Of a stretch of DNA of 64,000 nt, positions 51,927 to 61,799 are shown piece by piece. The DNA comes from AAA044-D11 sp009705075 (GTDB lineage: Bacteria > Actinomycetota > Actinomycetes > Nanopelagicales > Nanopelagicaceae), in the NCBI GenBank assembly GCA_965268675.1, contig OZ254179.1:558001-622000 (forward strand). The letters run 5' to 3'. Within the stretch, counting starts at the first letter, position 1, and each line of letters opens with the position of its first letter. Under the pieces are notes generated by a model. That model worked only from the letters and a program-made list of their open reading frames with translations, ran no database searches and was not told the DNA's origin. A program made the position numbers and the translations under genes.

Positions 51927-53033
51927 ATGTTTAGAGTCTTATTAGTCGGTGGCGGTACCGCGGGCCATGTAGAGCCAGCTCTGGCGGTTGGCAACTGGTT
52001 GCTAACCAAGAATGAGAAGAGCGAGAACATTACTTGTGAATTCATTGGAACGAAGAGTGGTATCGAAAACGAACTTGTTCCACTTGCAGGATTAAAACTA
52101 CATCGAATCCTAAAAGTTCCAATGCCGCGCAAAATAGAGTTATCTATCTTATTTTGGCCGTTTCGATTTGGAATTGCCGTAGTTCAGGCAACGCGAATCA
52201 TCAGGAGCGCAGATTTGGTAGTTGGGTTTGGTGGCTATGTAAGTGCGCCAGCTTACTTAGCGGCAAAGCTCTCTCGAGTGCCACTAATTATTCATGAAGC
52301 AAATGCAATTCCTGGCTGGGCAAACAAATTGGGAGCGAAGTTTGCGACCGAAACACTCACTGCATTCAAAAGCACATCAGATTATGGCGGAGACTGGAAG
52401 TCGGCCAAGTTGGTCGGAATGCCTATACGTGAGCAAATTTTCGAAATTGGAGCGATGAGTAAGTCAGAGCGCTCGGTAATTTGGGATTCAACATATAGAA
52501 ATTTGGGATTAGATCGGGGCAAACGAACGATTTTCATATTCGGTGGTTCACTTGGAGCGCAATCGATTAACAAGGTAATTGAGCAAGCGCTGCCGGATTT
52601 GCTTCAGCGAAATTTCAACATAATTCATGGAGTTGGCCGAGGAAACCAACTTCCCAAAAGTGCGCCTGGATATTTTCCGCTCCCATATATTTCAAATATG
52701 GCAGAGTTATATATCGCAAGTGATTTAATAATTTCGCGGGGCGGCGCTGTAACTTGCGCAGAGATCGCCGCCGCAAACGCATTTGCCATCATTGTTCCGC
52801 TTCCAGTTGGTAATGGAGAGCAAGTTGCCAATGCCATCGATTTAATCGATAAGGGTTGCGCAAAATTGTGTCTGAATTCTGAATTCTCAGCCTCATGGCT
52901 AAGTTCTAATATTGATAATCTAATGAGCCAAGCGGAGGATTGGAACCAGAAGAGAATTCCAATTTCCAGTAAGCCAGCCGCAGAAATAATCGGCGAGATT
53001 ATTCTTGGCCATTTAGTAGGTGGAGAGCGATGA
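51927..53033 (+). CDS. murG: Lipid II-forming GlcNAc transferase MurG
   Basis: MurG adds GlcNAc to lipid I. The 368-residue GT-B protein has VGGGTAGHVEPALAVG at the start, VVGFGGYVSAPAYLAA, IIHEANAIPGWAN, then FGGSLGAQSIN and the C-terminal UDP-GlcNAc site SRGGAVTCAEIAAAN and IIVPLPVGNGEQVANA. The ATG is 12 bp after ftsW, the largest gap between consecutive genes of this run; murC follows with a four-base overlap. Confidence 0.95.
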   Translation: MFRVLLVGGGTAGHVEPALAVGNWLLTKNEKSENITCEFIGTKSGIENELVPLAGLKLHRILKVPMPRKIELSILFWPFRFGIAVVQATRIIRSADLVVGFGGYVSAPAYLAAKLSRVPLIIHEANAIPGWANKLGAKFATETLTAFKSTSDYGGDWKSAKLVGMPIREQIFEIGAMSKSERSVIWDSTYRNLGLDRGKRTIFIFGGSLGAQSINKVIEQALPDLLQRNFNIIHGVGRGNQLPKSAPGYFPLPYISNMAELYIASDLIISRGGAVTCAEIAAANAFAIIVPLPVGNGEQVANAIDLIDKGCAKLCLNSEFSASWLSSNIDNLMSQAEDWNQKRIPISSKPAAEIIGEIILGHLVGGER

Positions 53034-54418
53034 AACTTTCGGAGCTAGGCGCTAAACGCATTCACTTCATCGGGCTTGGTGGCGCAGGAATGAGTGGAAT
53101 TGCCCGAATAATGTTGGCCCGTGGTGTTTCAGTTTCGGGATCTGATGCTAAGGAGTCCGCGGTATTAGCTGGTCTTGAAACGCTCGGTGCTCAGATTTTT
53201 ATTGGACATGACGCAGGCAATGTTGGCAATGCAGATGTCTTGGTAGTTTCAAGTGCAATTGATGGAAATAATCCTGAACTTCTCAAGGCGAAGAGCGCCG
53301 GGCTAGAAATTCTAACTCGCGCTCAAGCTCTTGCACTTCTGATGTCAGAATCTAAATCGGTGGCGATTGCGGGAACGCATGGAAAAACCACTACAACTTC
53401 AATGCTTACAGTTGCACTGCAACAGGCAGGACTGGATCCTTCATTTTCAATTGGGGGAATGATTAATCGTGGTGGGATCAATGCTCATTTAGGTTCGGGC
53501 GAAGTTTTTATTGCGGAAGCCGATGAATCTGATGGTTCATTTCTGGCCTATAAGCCATTTGGCGCAATCATTACAAATATCGAACTTGACCATGTTGACC
53601 ACTTTCCCGATATCGAGTCAGTCAATGCAATCTTTCTCGATTTTGTAGACTCAATACAACCAGGTGGGTTTCTAATTGCAGGAGTAGATAGTCCAGGCGT
53701 GCAACATCTCTTAACTCAAATTTCGCGGAAAGATATTGAAATTACCTCTTATGGCGAGAGCGCTGACATCTCAATCTCTCATATTTCTTTGCAACCAACT
53801 TCTTCGCGCGCTCGAATTACCAAGTTGGGCAAGGTGCTCGGTGAACTTTCTTTATCTATCCCAGGTAAGCACAATATAGAAAACGCTACCGCAGCACTTG
53901 CGGCCGGCTTAAATCTAGGGGCCACCTCTGCCGATTTATTAGCTGGCCTTTCCAGCTTTAGTGGTGCAAAACGTAGATTTGAAAATAAGGGAACCGTCGG
54001 GGGCGTGACGGTTATTGATGACTATGGTCACCATCCGACCGAAGTTCGGGTGACACTTGAAACCGCCAAACGCTTTGCTGGAAATGGAAAAGTAATAGTC
54101 ATCTTTCAACCACATCGTTACTCACGAACTGCAATGTTTGTCGCAGAATTTGCCGAAGTTTTAGACCTCGCAGATCAGCTCTATTTATTGGAAGTTTATG
54201 CCGCAAGTGAGGCAGCAATACCTGGAGTCTCATCAGTACTAATTGCAAATGCAATGTCTGAATCCAAGGTTTGCTTTGAGCCTTCGATGATAGATGTTGT
54301 GAACGCTGCGGTAGCTAAGGCAGAACCAGGGGATTTAATAATCACACTTGGCGCGGGCGATGTTAACTTATTAGTTCCACTAATTTTGCAGACCCTGGAA
54401 GAGAAAATTGCGAATTAG
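53030..54418 (+). CDS. murC: UDP-MurNAc:L-alanine ligase MurC
   Basis: MurC starts the peptide stem by adding L-alanine to UDP-MurNAc. The 462-residue ligase has IHFIGLGGAGMSGIARIM, GSDAKES, the ATP loop AIAGTHGKTTTTSM near residue 114, EADESDGSFL, NIELDHVDHF and VIDDYGHHPTEVRVTL, and it ends with ITLGAGDVNLL. Its last codons overlap the ftsQ start by 11 bases. Confidence 0.95.
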   Translation: MKLSELGAKRIHFIGLGGAGMSGIARIMLARGVSVSGSDAKESAVLAGLETLGAQIFIGHDAGNVGNADVLVVSSAIDGNNPELLKAKSAGLEILTRAQALALLMSESKSVAIAGTHGKTTTTSMLTVALQQAGLDPSFSIGGMINRGGINAHLGSGEVFIAEADESDGSFLAYKPFGAIITNIELDHVDHFPDIESVNAIFLDFVDSIQPGGFLIAGVDSPGVQHLLTQISRKDIEITSYGESADISISHISLQPTSSRARITKLGKVLGELSLSIPGKHNIENATAALAAGLNLGATSADLLAGLSSFSGAKRRFENKGTVGGVTVIDDYGHHPTEVRVTLETAKRFAGNGKVIVIFQPHRYSRTAMFVAEFAEVLDLADQLYLLEVYAASEAAIPGVSSVLIANAMSESKVCFEPSMIDVVNAAVAKAEPGDLIITLGAGDVNLLVPLILQTLEEKIAN

Positions 54419-55136
54419 TTCAAGAGTTCTCCTTCGCACCCTGATTTCAGTTCTCCTTATCGGATCTCTTGCTTATGGCTTGGGTTGGTCAGGATTGTTA
54501 TCAGTTAAGTCCATTTCCATAAAAGGAACACAGGAACAAGAACTTATCAAATCGCAATTATTTTCAGGCGGTTCTAAATTAACTATTGGAACTCCATTAG
54601 CGAGAATCAATCTACGAACTGAGAAGAATCTAATCAGCGAATTGGAATGGATTGCCTCAGTTGAAATCTCCCGAAATTGGCTTAACGGAAAGATCGGAGT
54701 CAGGATTCGCGAACGAATCCCAGTCGCAGTATTTGCCGCAGCAAATAGCGCTCCGGTATCTACTTCACCCCGCTACCTAGCTAGCGATGGTGTGGAATTT
54801 AGCAGCCCTAGGAAATTTGAAAATCTAGCAACAATCTCACTTGGCAAAAAATCACTTGCCCAACGCCGTGAGGTTGCGATTTTTGTTGCCAATTTACCGG
54901 CTGATCTTGTGGAAGCTTTGACTGGATTAGAGATTTCAAATACCGGTGTAATTTTGATGCAATCCGACCTCCTTAAGTCTGGCAAGTCTGGCTTATCTAT
55001 TATCTGGGGCGCAGGAAATAGCGCCGCGGATGTAAGTGTTAAGAGTCGGGTATTAAAGGGTCTTCTGGCGCTACCAGAGAATAAAAAAATCACCGAGATT
55101 GATTTGACGATTGCACAATCACCTATTGTCAGGTAA
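54408..55136 (+). CDS. ftsQ: Cell division protein FtsQ
   Basis: FtsQ is a bitopic divisome scaffold. The 242-residue protein has a short cytoplasmic end, one transmembrane helix near residues 9-30, a POTRA domain opening with SVKSISIKGTQEQELIKSQLF, and the FtsQ domain (WIASVEISRNWLNGKIGVRIRERIPVAVF). The TTG start lies inside the murC end and gives an appropriate N-terminus. The C-terminal region after about residue 220 is short, as in other small actinobacteria. Confidence 0.92.
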   Translation: MRISSRVLLRTLISVLLIGSLAYGLGWSGLLSVKSISIKGTQEQELIKSQLFSGGSKLTIGTPLARINLRTEKNLISELEWIASVEISRNWLNGKIGVRIRERIPVAVFAAANSAPVSTSPRYLASDGVEFSSPRKFENLATISLGKKSLAQRREVAIFVANLPADLVEALTGLEISNTGVILMQSDLLKSGKSGLSIIWGAGNSAADVSVKSRVLKGLLALPENKKITEIDLTIAQSPIVR

Positions 55137-55308
55137 CTGCAACTTCCGCTCTTTACTTTGAAGAAATCTGGTTTGTAAAACAATAAATATAAAGTTTTTT
55201 ATTTCGTGTCGGTCGTTGATTGAAAGTGTCATCCCGCATAGTTTTACCATTCAATAAGGCATCACGTGAATCTCAAGTAGAGATTTAGGGTTTAGAAAGA
55301 GGCAGATT
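55137..55308 (+). promoter_or_regulatory. ftsQ-ftsZ intergenic region, probable ftsZ promoter
   Basis: This 172-bp gap is the largest within the division cluster; other junctions overlap or nearly touch. A weak promoter-like pair, TTGATT then about 16 bases later ATAGTT, is visible near 55216-55243, and an AGAAAGAGG ribosome site follows before the GTG. The gap is AT-rich and has no terminator. Separate ftsZ promoters here are common in actinobacteria; the exact site is a guess. Confidence 0.4.
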
Positions 55309-56457
55309 GTGGCTACACCACAGAATTATTTAGCAGTCATCAAAGTTGTCGGCGTTGGTGGCGGCGGTGTTAATGCAATCAATCGAATGATTGAAGCCGG
55401 ACTCAAAGGCGTTGAGTTCATTGCAATCAATACTGATTCTCAACAATTAATAATGAGTGATGCACATGTGAAATTAGATATTGGCAGAAAATTAACTCGT
55501 GGTCTTGGTGCTGGTGCTGCACCAGAAATAGGAAAGCAAGCAGCGCTCGATCACACTGAAGAAATCGAAGAGATGCTTCGCGGTGCGGATATGGTTTTCG
55601 TAACTGCTGGTGAAGGTGGCGGAACAGGTACTGGTGGCGCTCCGATTATTGCGAAAATTGCAAAAGATTTAGGTGCGCTCACAGTTGGCGTAGTAACTAA
55701 ACCCTTTACTTTTGAAGGAAAGCGTCGCACTGCTCAAGCAGATGAAGGTATTGCACTTCTGCGCGAAGAAGTTGACACTTTAATTGTTATTCCAAATGAT
55801 CGTTTGCTTGCAATTTCTGATCGGTCAATTAGCCAGCTCGAAGCTTTTAGAAGTGCTGATCAAGTTCTCCTATCTGGCGTACAAGGAATTACAGATTTAA
55901 TAACTACACCTGGCTTAATTAATTTGGACTTCGCTGATGTAAAGAGCGTTATGTCTGGAGCTGGTTCTGCCCTTATGGGAATTGGTTCCGCACGCGGAGA
56001 AGCTCGCGCGACAAGAGCAGCCGAACTAGCAATCTCAAGTCCACTTCTTGAAGCATCAATTGATGGAGCTCATGGCGTTCTTCTCTCAATCGCCGGTGGC
56101 TCAGATATCGGCTTATTCGAGTTGAGCGAGGCTGCAGAGCTTGTCGCACAATCTGCGCATCCTGATGCAAACATTATCTTTGGAACAGTAATTGATGATG
56201 CGCTAGGTGATGAAGTTCGTGTAACAGTAATCGCCGCAGGTTTTGACGGTGGCTTGCCAAAGCGAGTTTCAGTTCCTGTAATCGATGCTGCATCGCTCTC
56301 AGGAAATGCCGATCCAATAGCGGCTAACGATCCACTTGCAGTTGCTTTGGATATTCCAACTGTTTCAATCTCGTCGACCAACAGCCCGAGAAAGCGAATA
56401 ACCTTTGAAGACTTGGTCACTGAAGACGATATTGATATCCCAGATTTCATGAAGTAG
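55309..56457 (+). CDS. ftsZ: Cell division GTPase FtsZ
   Basis: FtsZ forms the Z-ring. The 382-residue protein has the tubulin nucleotide signature GGGTGTGGAPIIA near residue 103, the N-terminal IKVVGVGGGGVNAINRMI, PNDRLL, and the T7-loop NLDFADVKSVM. A poorly conserved linker leads to the C-terminal peptide DDIDIPDFMK, which binds SepF and other partners. The GTG is preceded by AGAAAGAGG. Separation from ftsQ suggests an extra promoter. Confidence 0.97.
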   Translation: MATPQNYLAVIKVVGVGGGGVNAINRMIEAGLKGVEFIAINTDSQQLIMSDAHVKLDIGRKLTRGLGAGAAPEIGKQAALDHTEEIEEMLRGADMVFVTAGEGGGTGTGGAPIIAKIAKDLGALTVGVVTKPFTFEGKRRTAQADEGIALLREEVDTLIVIPNDRLLAISDRSISQLEAFRSADQVLLSGVQGITDLITTPGLINLDFADVKSVMSGAGSALMGIGSARGEARATRAAELAISSPLLEASIDGAHGVLLSIAGGSDIGLFELSEAAELVAQSAHPDANIIFGTVIDDALGDEVRVTVIAAGFDGGLPKRVSVPVIDAASLSGNADPIAANDPLAVALDIPTVSISSTNSPRKRITFEDLVTEDDIDIPDFMK

Positions 56458-56488
56458 GGAAATAACTTACCGAAGTAAGTAGGCACAA

Positions 56489-57154
56489 ATGGCGCAAACT
56501 CTCTTCACTGCGCGTTTAGGTGGGATCTCGCAAGGAGTTTACGCGTCGTTAAATTTGGCAGATCATGTTGGTGATTCTCCCGCTGTTGTTCAATCAAACC
56601 GAGAAATTCTCAGCGCATTGATAAGTCAGAAATCCGCAAAATTTATGAATCAAGTCCATGGAGACCAAGTGGTGGAAGTGGACGGAGCAACAGATTCTCC
56701 GATAACTGCAGATGCCTTAATTACTCGCGAACCTGGATTGCCCTTAGTTGTTCTTGCTGCCGATTGCCTGCCGATATTGATTTCAAGCAAAAACGTCGTG
56801 GCCGCAATTCATGCTGGCCGAAGAGGCGTTCTAAACGGAATTATCACCAAGACCGTAGATCAGATGCGCATCCTCGGAGCAGATGATATGACTGCAACTA
56901 TTGGACCAGCAATTTGCGGTAGTTGCTATGAAGTAAGCCCAGAGATGTACCTGGATGCAGTAGCCCAGATACCTGAACTAGCTACCACAATCGCTTCGCG
57001 TAAATTAAATCTGTCAGCGGCCGCAAAGTCTCAATTGGAGCACAAAGGAGTAGGTGTTCAGAGTATTGATATTTGCACTGCACATAATAAAAATTATTTT
57101 TCGTATCGCAGAGATGGCGACACGGGTAGAAATGCGGGCGTAATAGTTCTTTGA
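56489..57154 (+). CDS. pgeF: Purine nucleoside phosphorylase/laccase-domain protein (YfiH, PgeF)
   Basis: The 221-residue protein belongs to the YfiH/multi-copper-oxidase-like family that acts on purine nucleosides or peptidoglycan-precursor mistakes (PgeF). Motifs include NQVHGDQVVEVDG, VVLAADCLPILI, AAIHAGRRGVLNGI and GPAICGSCYEVSPEM, supplying the Cys and His residues of the zinc site. It has its usual place between ftsZ and yggS, coupled to yggS by a four-base overlap (TTGA). Confidence 0.92.
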   Translation: MAQTLFTARLGGISQGVYASLNLADHVGDSPAVVQSNREILSALISQKSAKFMNQVHGDQVVEVDGATDSPITADALITREPGLPLVVLAADCLPILISSKNVVAAIHAGRRGVLNGIITKTVDQMRILGADDMTATIGPAICGSCYEVSPEMYLDAVAQIPELATTIASRKLNLSAAAKSQLEHKGVGVQSIDICTAHNKNYFSYRRDGDTGRNAGVIVL

Positions 57155-57837
57155 GTAATATGAATGAAGTGAATAATCGCAAATTGGAGCTGGCTACGAA
57201 CCTAGAGCGAATCAACGAACGTATCAAGGTTGCGGCTGATGGTGCGGGCAGAGATTGGGATTCGATTACCTTAATTGTGGTAACTAAGACCTTCCCAGTC
57301 AGTGATATCAAAATGCTCTATGAACTTGGTATTCGGAATTTTGGTGAGAATCGGGATCAGGAAGGAGCCCTAAAATCTCCAGAGTTGCCGGGGGATTGCC
57401 TCTGGCATTTTCAGGGCCAAATCCAGAGCAATAAATTGAAATCAATTGCAGAATGGGCGAGCGTCATACATTCAATCGATGAGATTTCGCATGCTCGGAA
57501 GTTGAGTTCACTGGTAGACCAGAAAGATATCTTCATTCAAGTTTCGTTATCCAATCAAGCCAATCGCGGTGGCGTCGCACCAGAAGATTTAGGTAGCTTC
57601 ATTTCGGAGCTGGCGACGCTAGAAAATTTGGAGATCCGTGGATTAATGGCCGTAGCCCCTCTTGAACAGGCGCCCGAAGTTGCCTTTAAACGACTAAAGG
57701 AGATCTCGGAGGAAGTTATAAACAACTTCCCAGGGGCAACGGCAATATCGGCGGGAATGAGCAACGATTTTGAAGCGGCAATTTCCCAAGGTGCGACACA
57801 TATCCGGATTGGTAGCCAAATACTGGGAGTTAGATAA
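57151..57837 (+). CDS. yggS: PLP homeostasis protein (YggS family)
   Basis: This PLP-binding protein, found between ftsZ and sepF in actinobacteria, balances vitamin B6 pools. The 228-residue single-domain TIM barrel has the PLP lysine in LIVVTKTFPVSD near residue 42, RNFGENRDQE, WHFQGQIQSNK, the GLMAVAP segment and SAGMSNDFEAAI with the phosphate-binding region. The TTG start overlaps pgeF; an ATG three codons later is possible. Confidence 0.93.
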   Translation: MSNMNEVNNRKLELATNLERINERIKVAADGAGRDWDSITLIVVTKTFPVSDIKMLYELGIRNFGENRDQEGALKSPELPGDCLWHFQGQIQSNKLKSIAEWASVIHSIDEISHARKLSSLVDQKDIFIQVSLSNQANRGGVAPEDLGSFISELATLENLEIRGLMAVAPLEQAPEVAFKRLKEISEEVINNFPGATAISAGMSNDFEAAISQGATHIRIGSQILGVR

Positions 57838-57858
57838 TCGTTAACTTAAACTTAGGAC

Positions 57859-58350
57859 ATGGCTAATGCATTTAGAAAAGCAGCAAACTTCCTCGGTCTA
57901 GTTGATGACGAAGAGAATGAATTAACTCCTGCAGAAAGTGGGCGGAGCGAGCAACGCTTCAGTCGTCCAATTCGTTCAGCACCTGTAGCTGAACCAGCGG
58001 CTCCTTCTTATCTTCGAAGCACTCAATCCCGGACAACTTCTGCAGCACCAGCGGCCGCAACGAACGTGGTCGTTGATCACATAGTCACCCTTCATCCAAG
58101 AATGTATAGCGATGTCCGCGGGATTGGTGAGCACTATCGTTTAGGGCAACCAGTCATAATGAATTTAAGCGACATGGAAGAATCAGAACGCAAGCGCATG
58201 ATTGACTTTGCATCAGGTCTGGTCTTTGGACATTACGGAAGCATCGAAAGAGTGACATCAAAAGTTTTCTTGCTAACACCACCAAATGTAAATGTTAGCA
58301 ATGAAGATAAAAATGCTGCTGCTCAAGCAAGTTTTTTTAATCAGAGCTGA
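57859..58350 (+). CDS. sepF: Cell division protein SepF
   Basis: SepF anchors FtsZ to the membrane in actinobacteria, which lack FtsA. The 163-residue protein has an N-terminal amphipathic region (ANAFRKAANFLGLVDDEE), a variable Ala/Pro/Ser-rich linker, and a C-terminal SepF core with VVDHIVTLHPRMYSDVRGIGEHYRLGQPV and DFASGLVFGHYGSIERVTSKVFLLTPPNV. It directly precedes yggT; no ribosome site is strong. Confidence 0.95.
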   Translation: MANAFRKAANFLGLVDDEENELTPAESGRSEQRFSRPIRSAPVAEPAAPSYLRSTQSRTTSAAPAAATNVVVDHIVTLHPRMYSDVRGIGEHYRLGQPVIMNLSDMEESERKRMIDFASGLVFGHYGSIERVTSKVFLLTPPNVNVSNEDKNAAAQASFFNQS

Positions 58351-58357
58351 CAATTAA

Positions 58358-58654
58358 TTGAGCCTATTATTTGGTCTAATTCACACTGCGCTAAATATCT
58401 TTATATTGGCAATGGTTGGTCGCTTAATTCTTGATTACGTTCGAATGTTTGCAGCGAATTGGCGGCCGCGGGGAGTAGTACTGGCAATAGCTGAATTCAT
58501 TTATGCGATAACTGATCCAATTGTTAATTTTGTGCGTCGCTTTGTTCCACCGCTTCGCCTTGGCCCAGTAGCGCTAGATCTCTCATTCATCGTGATATTT
58601 TTTGGCGCGCAATTATTGTCGAGCGTCATATCGACGATTGGTAGCAGTTTTTAA
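58358..58654 (+). CDS. yggT: YggT family membrane protein
   Basis: The 98-residue protein has two hydrophobic helices (about residues 4-22 and 76-96) and the family motifs ILDYVRMFAANWRP and YAITDPIVNFVRRFVPPLRLGPVALDLS. YggT-type proteins lie beside sepF and have roles in division or osmotic adaptation in some bacteria. The gene starts with TTG. It ends with a four-base overlap to the convergent ileS gene; divIVA, normally next here, is absent. Confidence 0.9.
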   Translation: MSLLFGLIHTALNIFILAMVGRLILDYVRMFAANWRPRGVVLAIAEFIYAITDPIVNFVRRFVPPLRLGPVALDLSFIVIFFGAQLLSSVISTIGSSF

Positions 58655-61600
58655 TTATTTGTAGTTAGTTCCAGCCATAGTCCAAGCTCATTTGAGTCTT
58701 CACTCTTACCTGAAACGTTCTCAAATTTTGTTGCAAGGGTTTCTTCGCCAATCTCGCTTAAATTCTTTTCGATTACGGCGCTAACCTCCGGGTTTGCACC
58801 CCATCGGACAAGAATTCGATCGCTGATATCAAATCCAGATTGCTTGCGCTCTTCTTGGATTGCCCGAATAACTTCGCGAACTAGCCCTGCTTCAATAAGT
58901 TCAGGGGTAAGGGCTAGATCAAGAGCCACGCTTTCACCGTTATGACTTGCAACTGACCAACCAGCTTTAGGTGTTTCAGTTATGACCAAATCCTCAAGGC
59001 CGATTGCGGCAATCCTGCCAGGTGCAAAGTTTATTTCCGCACTTCCAGAAGTGCGAAGCTTTTTAACAAGAGCCCCATGATCCTCGGCCACAATTGCTTT
59101 AGCTATTTCTTGAACATCGCCGCCAAATTTTGCACCAATTGTTCGGAAATTTGCTTTAACTGAGATGCTTACAAGGTCAGCGCCTGCAGATGCTATTTCG
59201 GATAAGTTGTTTACATTTAACTCATCTGAAATATGAGAGCGAATCTCCTCGTTCATTTCATCCCAACCATTTGCAGCTACGAGCGCTCTAGCAAGCGGCT
59301 GACGAATCTTTACCTTAGATTCTGCTCTTGCCGCTCGACCAAGCTCTACCAATCGGCGAGAAAGGCGAACGGATTTTGATAACTTCTCGTCAATTGCTGT
59401 TAATTCACTAATTGGAAAATTAGCCAAGTGAACGGATTCGAATTCTGCTGGCTCTAAGTTTCTAACCATTTCTTGCCACACATGTTCAGTAATAAACGGA
59501 ACCATTGGAGCCATTACGAGAGTTAACTGCTTGAGGCAGTGATACAAAGTATTGAGCGCTTCGCTATCGCCATCCCAGAATTTACGGCGCGATCTACGTA
59601 CATACCAGTTAGATAAATCGTCAATAAATTGACCAATGACACTTCCGGCGGTTTGGGAGTCGTAATTTGCATAAGCGGCATCGACCTTGGCGATTAAAGC
59701 ATTTAGTTCGGAGAGGATCCAGCGATCCATAGTTGATGGGTCTTTGGTGACTCCCGTTAACGCAAAATCTGAAGCCTTTGCATATAACGTAAAGAAGGAG
59801 ATGGTGTTCCAATAAGTGAGCAGGGTCTTTCGAACAACGTCAGAAATTGCATCGTGACCAACTCGGCGCGCGCTCCATGGAGAACCAGCTGCCAACATGT
59901 ACCAACGGACCGCATCAGCCCCATGCTGATCCATTAGTGGCATAGGTTCTAGAACGTTTCCTAAGTGCTTACTCATCTTGCGCCCATCTTTATCCAAAAT
60001 GTGGCCGAGACAGAGAACAGTTTCATAAGAACTCTTATCGAAAACCAGAGTTCCGATAGTCATTAGCGTGTAGAACCAACCTCGAGTTTGATCTATCGCC
60101 TCACAAATGAAATCAGCGGGATATGACGCCTCAAATTTGGCAACAGATCCCTCTTTGTGCGGATAGCCCCATTGTGCAAAGGGCATTGCACCTGAGTCAT
60201 ACCAACAATCGATTACTTCTGGCGTTCTAGTCATGACGGCCGAGCATTGTTCACAATTAAATGAGATGTCATCGACGAATGGTCTATGAGGGTCGGTATT
60301 TGAAATATCTTTTCCAGCGAGTTCACCTAATTCTGCCAATGAGCCAACGCAAATTTCATGTTTATTTTCACAGCGCCAAATAGGAAGTGGCGTTCCCCAA
60401 TATCTATTTCTTGATACTGCCCAGTCGATATTGTTATTCAACCAATCGCCATAACGACCAGTTTTAATTGTCTCAGGGTGCCAATCAGTGTTTGCATTTT
60501 CGCGAAGAAGTGCCTCTTTAATTGCAGTAGTTCTGATGTACCAGGAAGGTTGGGCGTAATACATAAGTGCCGTATGGCAGCGCCAGCAATGCGGATAAGA
60601 ATGTTCATATTGTTGTTGCTTGAACAGCAGACCATTCGCTTTCAACTCTTTTATTATTGGCTTGTCTGCATCTTTGAAGAAGGTGCCGCCAACTAATTTC
60701 AATTCGGGCAGAAAGTGCCCATCCGGTGCAATCGGGTTCACAACCGGAAGTCCATACTTCCGACACACCGCAAAGTCATCGGCACCAAATGCGGGGGATT
60801 GGTGAACCAGCCCGGTTCCATCTTCGACAGTTACATAGTCTGCAAGGACGATGTAGTGCGCATCCGGAATTTCTACCAAGTCGAGAGGAGCCGCATACTT
60901 AACGTGCTCCAACTGCGCGCCAGTAAATGTCGCAATGACTTTGCGATCCTCGCCGAGAATAGCTGCCAGATTTGCGGCAACTACAAGTCTTTCAGATTTC
61001 TCTTCACCCGGAATTTCGATAACTTGATATTCAATCTTTGGGTTTAAAGCAACTGCAGTATTGGAAACTAGAGTCCATGGCGTAGTCGTCCAGACTAGAA
61101 GGCTTGCATTTAACTCAGCCAATTCTCCAGAAGTTGCAGGGAATCGAACATAAACAGATTGATCCTTAATAGTTTCATAACCTTGAGAAAGTTCGTGATC
61201 TGAAAGTCCGGTTCCACAACGCGGACAATAAGGCGCAACTCGATAATCCTGAACGAGAAGCCCATTCTTCCAAATTTGTTGCAAAGACCACCAAACGCTC
61301 TCAACATATTCGCTCGACATCGTCCAGTAGGCCTCATCAAAATCAACCCAGAAGCCCATGCGTCGGGTCATCGCAGTAAATTCACCGACATGCTCTTGAA
61401 CAGAAATCCGACATTCATCATTAAATTTTGCAATGCCGTATTTTTCAATATCGCCTTTGCCATTAAATCCAAGTTGCTTCTCTACCGCGATTTCAACTGG
61501 AAGACCGTGGCAATCCCAACCAGCTTTACGGAGAACTTGATTACCCTTCATTGTTTGATAACGAGGAAACAAATCTTTAAACACTCGCGCTTCAATGTGG

Positions 61601-61776
61601 TGAGTTCCAGGTTTGCCGTTAGCGGTTGGCGGGCCTTCGTAAAAAGTCCAGGATGGTTGGCCATCTCGCGCTGAAATTGTTTTCTTGAAAATCTCTTGAG
61701 TTTCCCAGAATGAGAGGATCTGGTTTTCAACGGCAGGCAGATCTATTTGCGGTGCCAGTGATTTAATTCTTGACAT
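58651..61776 (-). CDS. ileS: Isoleucyl-tRNA synthetase, actinobacterial/eukaryote-like type
   Basis: This class I synthetase charges tRNA-Ile. The 1041-residue protein has the nucleotide-binding segment YEGPPTANGKPGTHHIEARVF in place of the canonical HIGH, a central editing domain (TTPWTLVSNTAVALNP), and GRKMSKHLGNVLEP (KMSKS loop). The GTHH form is that of the IleRS2 group, which is often intrinsically mupirocin-resistant. The ATG at 61776 is chosen because a GAGAGGCG site lies just upstream; a longer reading frame would extend into the T-box leader. The gene is under T-box control. Confidence 0.95.
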   Translation of the reverse strand: MSRIKSLAPQIDLPAVENQILSFWETQEIFKKTISARDGQPSWTFYEGPPTANGKPGTHHIEARVFKDLFPRYQTMKGNQVLRKAGWDCHGLPVEIAVEKQLGFNGKGDIEKYGIAKFNDECRISVQEHVGEFTAMTRRMGFWVDFDEAYWTMSSEYVESVWWSLQQIWKNGLLVQDYRVAPYCPRCGTGLSDHELSQGYETIKDQSVYVRFPATSGELAELNASLLVWTTTPWTLVSNTAVALNPKIEYQVIEIPGEEKSERLVVAANLAAILGEDRKVIATFTGAQLEHVKYAAPLDLVEIPDAHYIVLADYVTVEDGTGLVHQSPAFGADDFAVCRKYGLPVVNPIAPDGHFLPELKLVGGTFFKDADKPIIKELKANGLLFKQQQYEHSYPHCWRCHTALMYYAQPSWYIRTTAIKEALLRENANTDWHPETIKTGRYGDWLNNNIDWAVSRNRYWGTPLPIWRCENKHEICVGSLAELGELAGKDISNTDPHRPFVDDISFNCEQCSAVMTRTPEVIDCWYDSGAMPFAQWGYPHKEGSVAKFEASYPADFICEAIDQTRGWFYTLMTIGTLVFDKSSYETVLCLGHILDKDGRKMSKHLGNVLEPMPLMDQHGADAVRWYMLAAGSPWSARRVGHDAISDVVRKTLLTYWNTISFFTLYAKASDFALTGVTKDPSTMDRWILSELNALIAKVDAAYANYDSQTAGSVIGQFIDDLSNWYVRRSRRKFWDGDSEALNTLYHCLKQLTLVMAPMVPFITEHVWQEMVRNLEPAEFESVHLANFPISELTAIDEKLSKSVRLSRRLVELGRAARAESKVKIRQPLARALVAANGWDEMNEEIRSHISDELNVNNLSEIASAGADLVSISVKANFRTIGAKFGGDVQEIAKAIVAEDHGALVKKLRTSGSAEINFAPGRIAAIGLEDLVITETPKAGWSVASHNGESVALDLALTPELIEAGLVREVIRAIQEERKQSGFDISDRILVRWGANPEVSAVIEKNLSEIGEETLATKFENVSGKSEDSNELGLWLELTTNN

Positions 61777-61799
61777 TACTTCGCCTCTCAAATTAAGCC

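Noticed and set aside
56458..56488. Short inverted repeat after ftsZ (ACTTAC and GTAAGT) as a terminator
   Set aside because: The stem is weak, AT-rich, and lacks a T-run.
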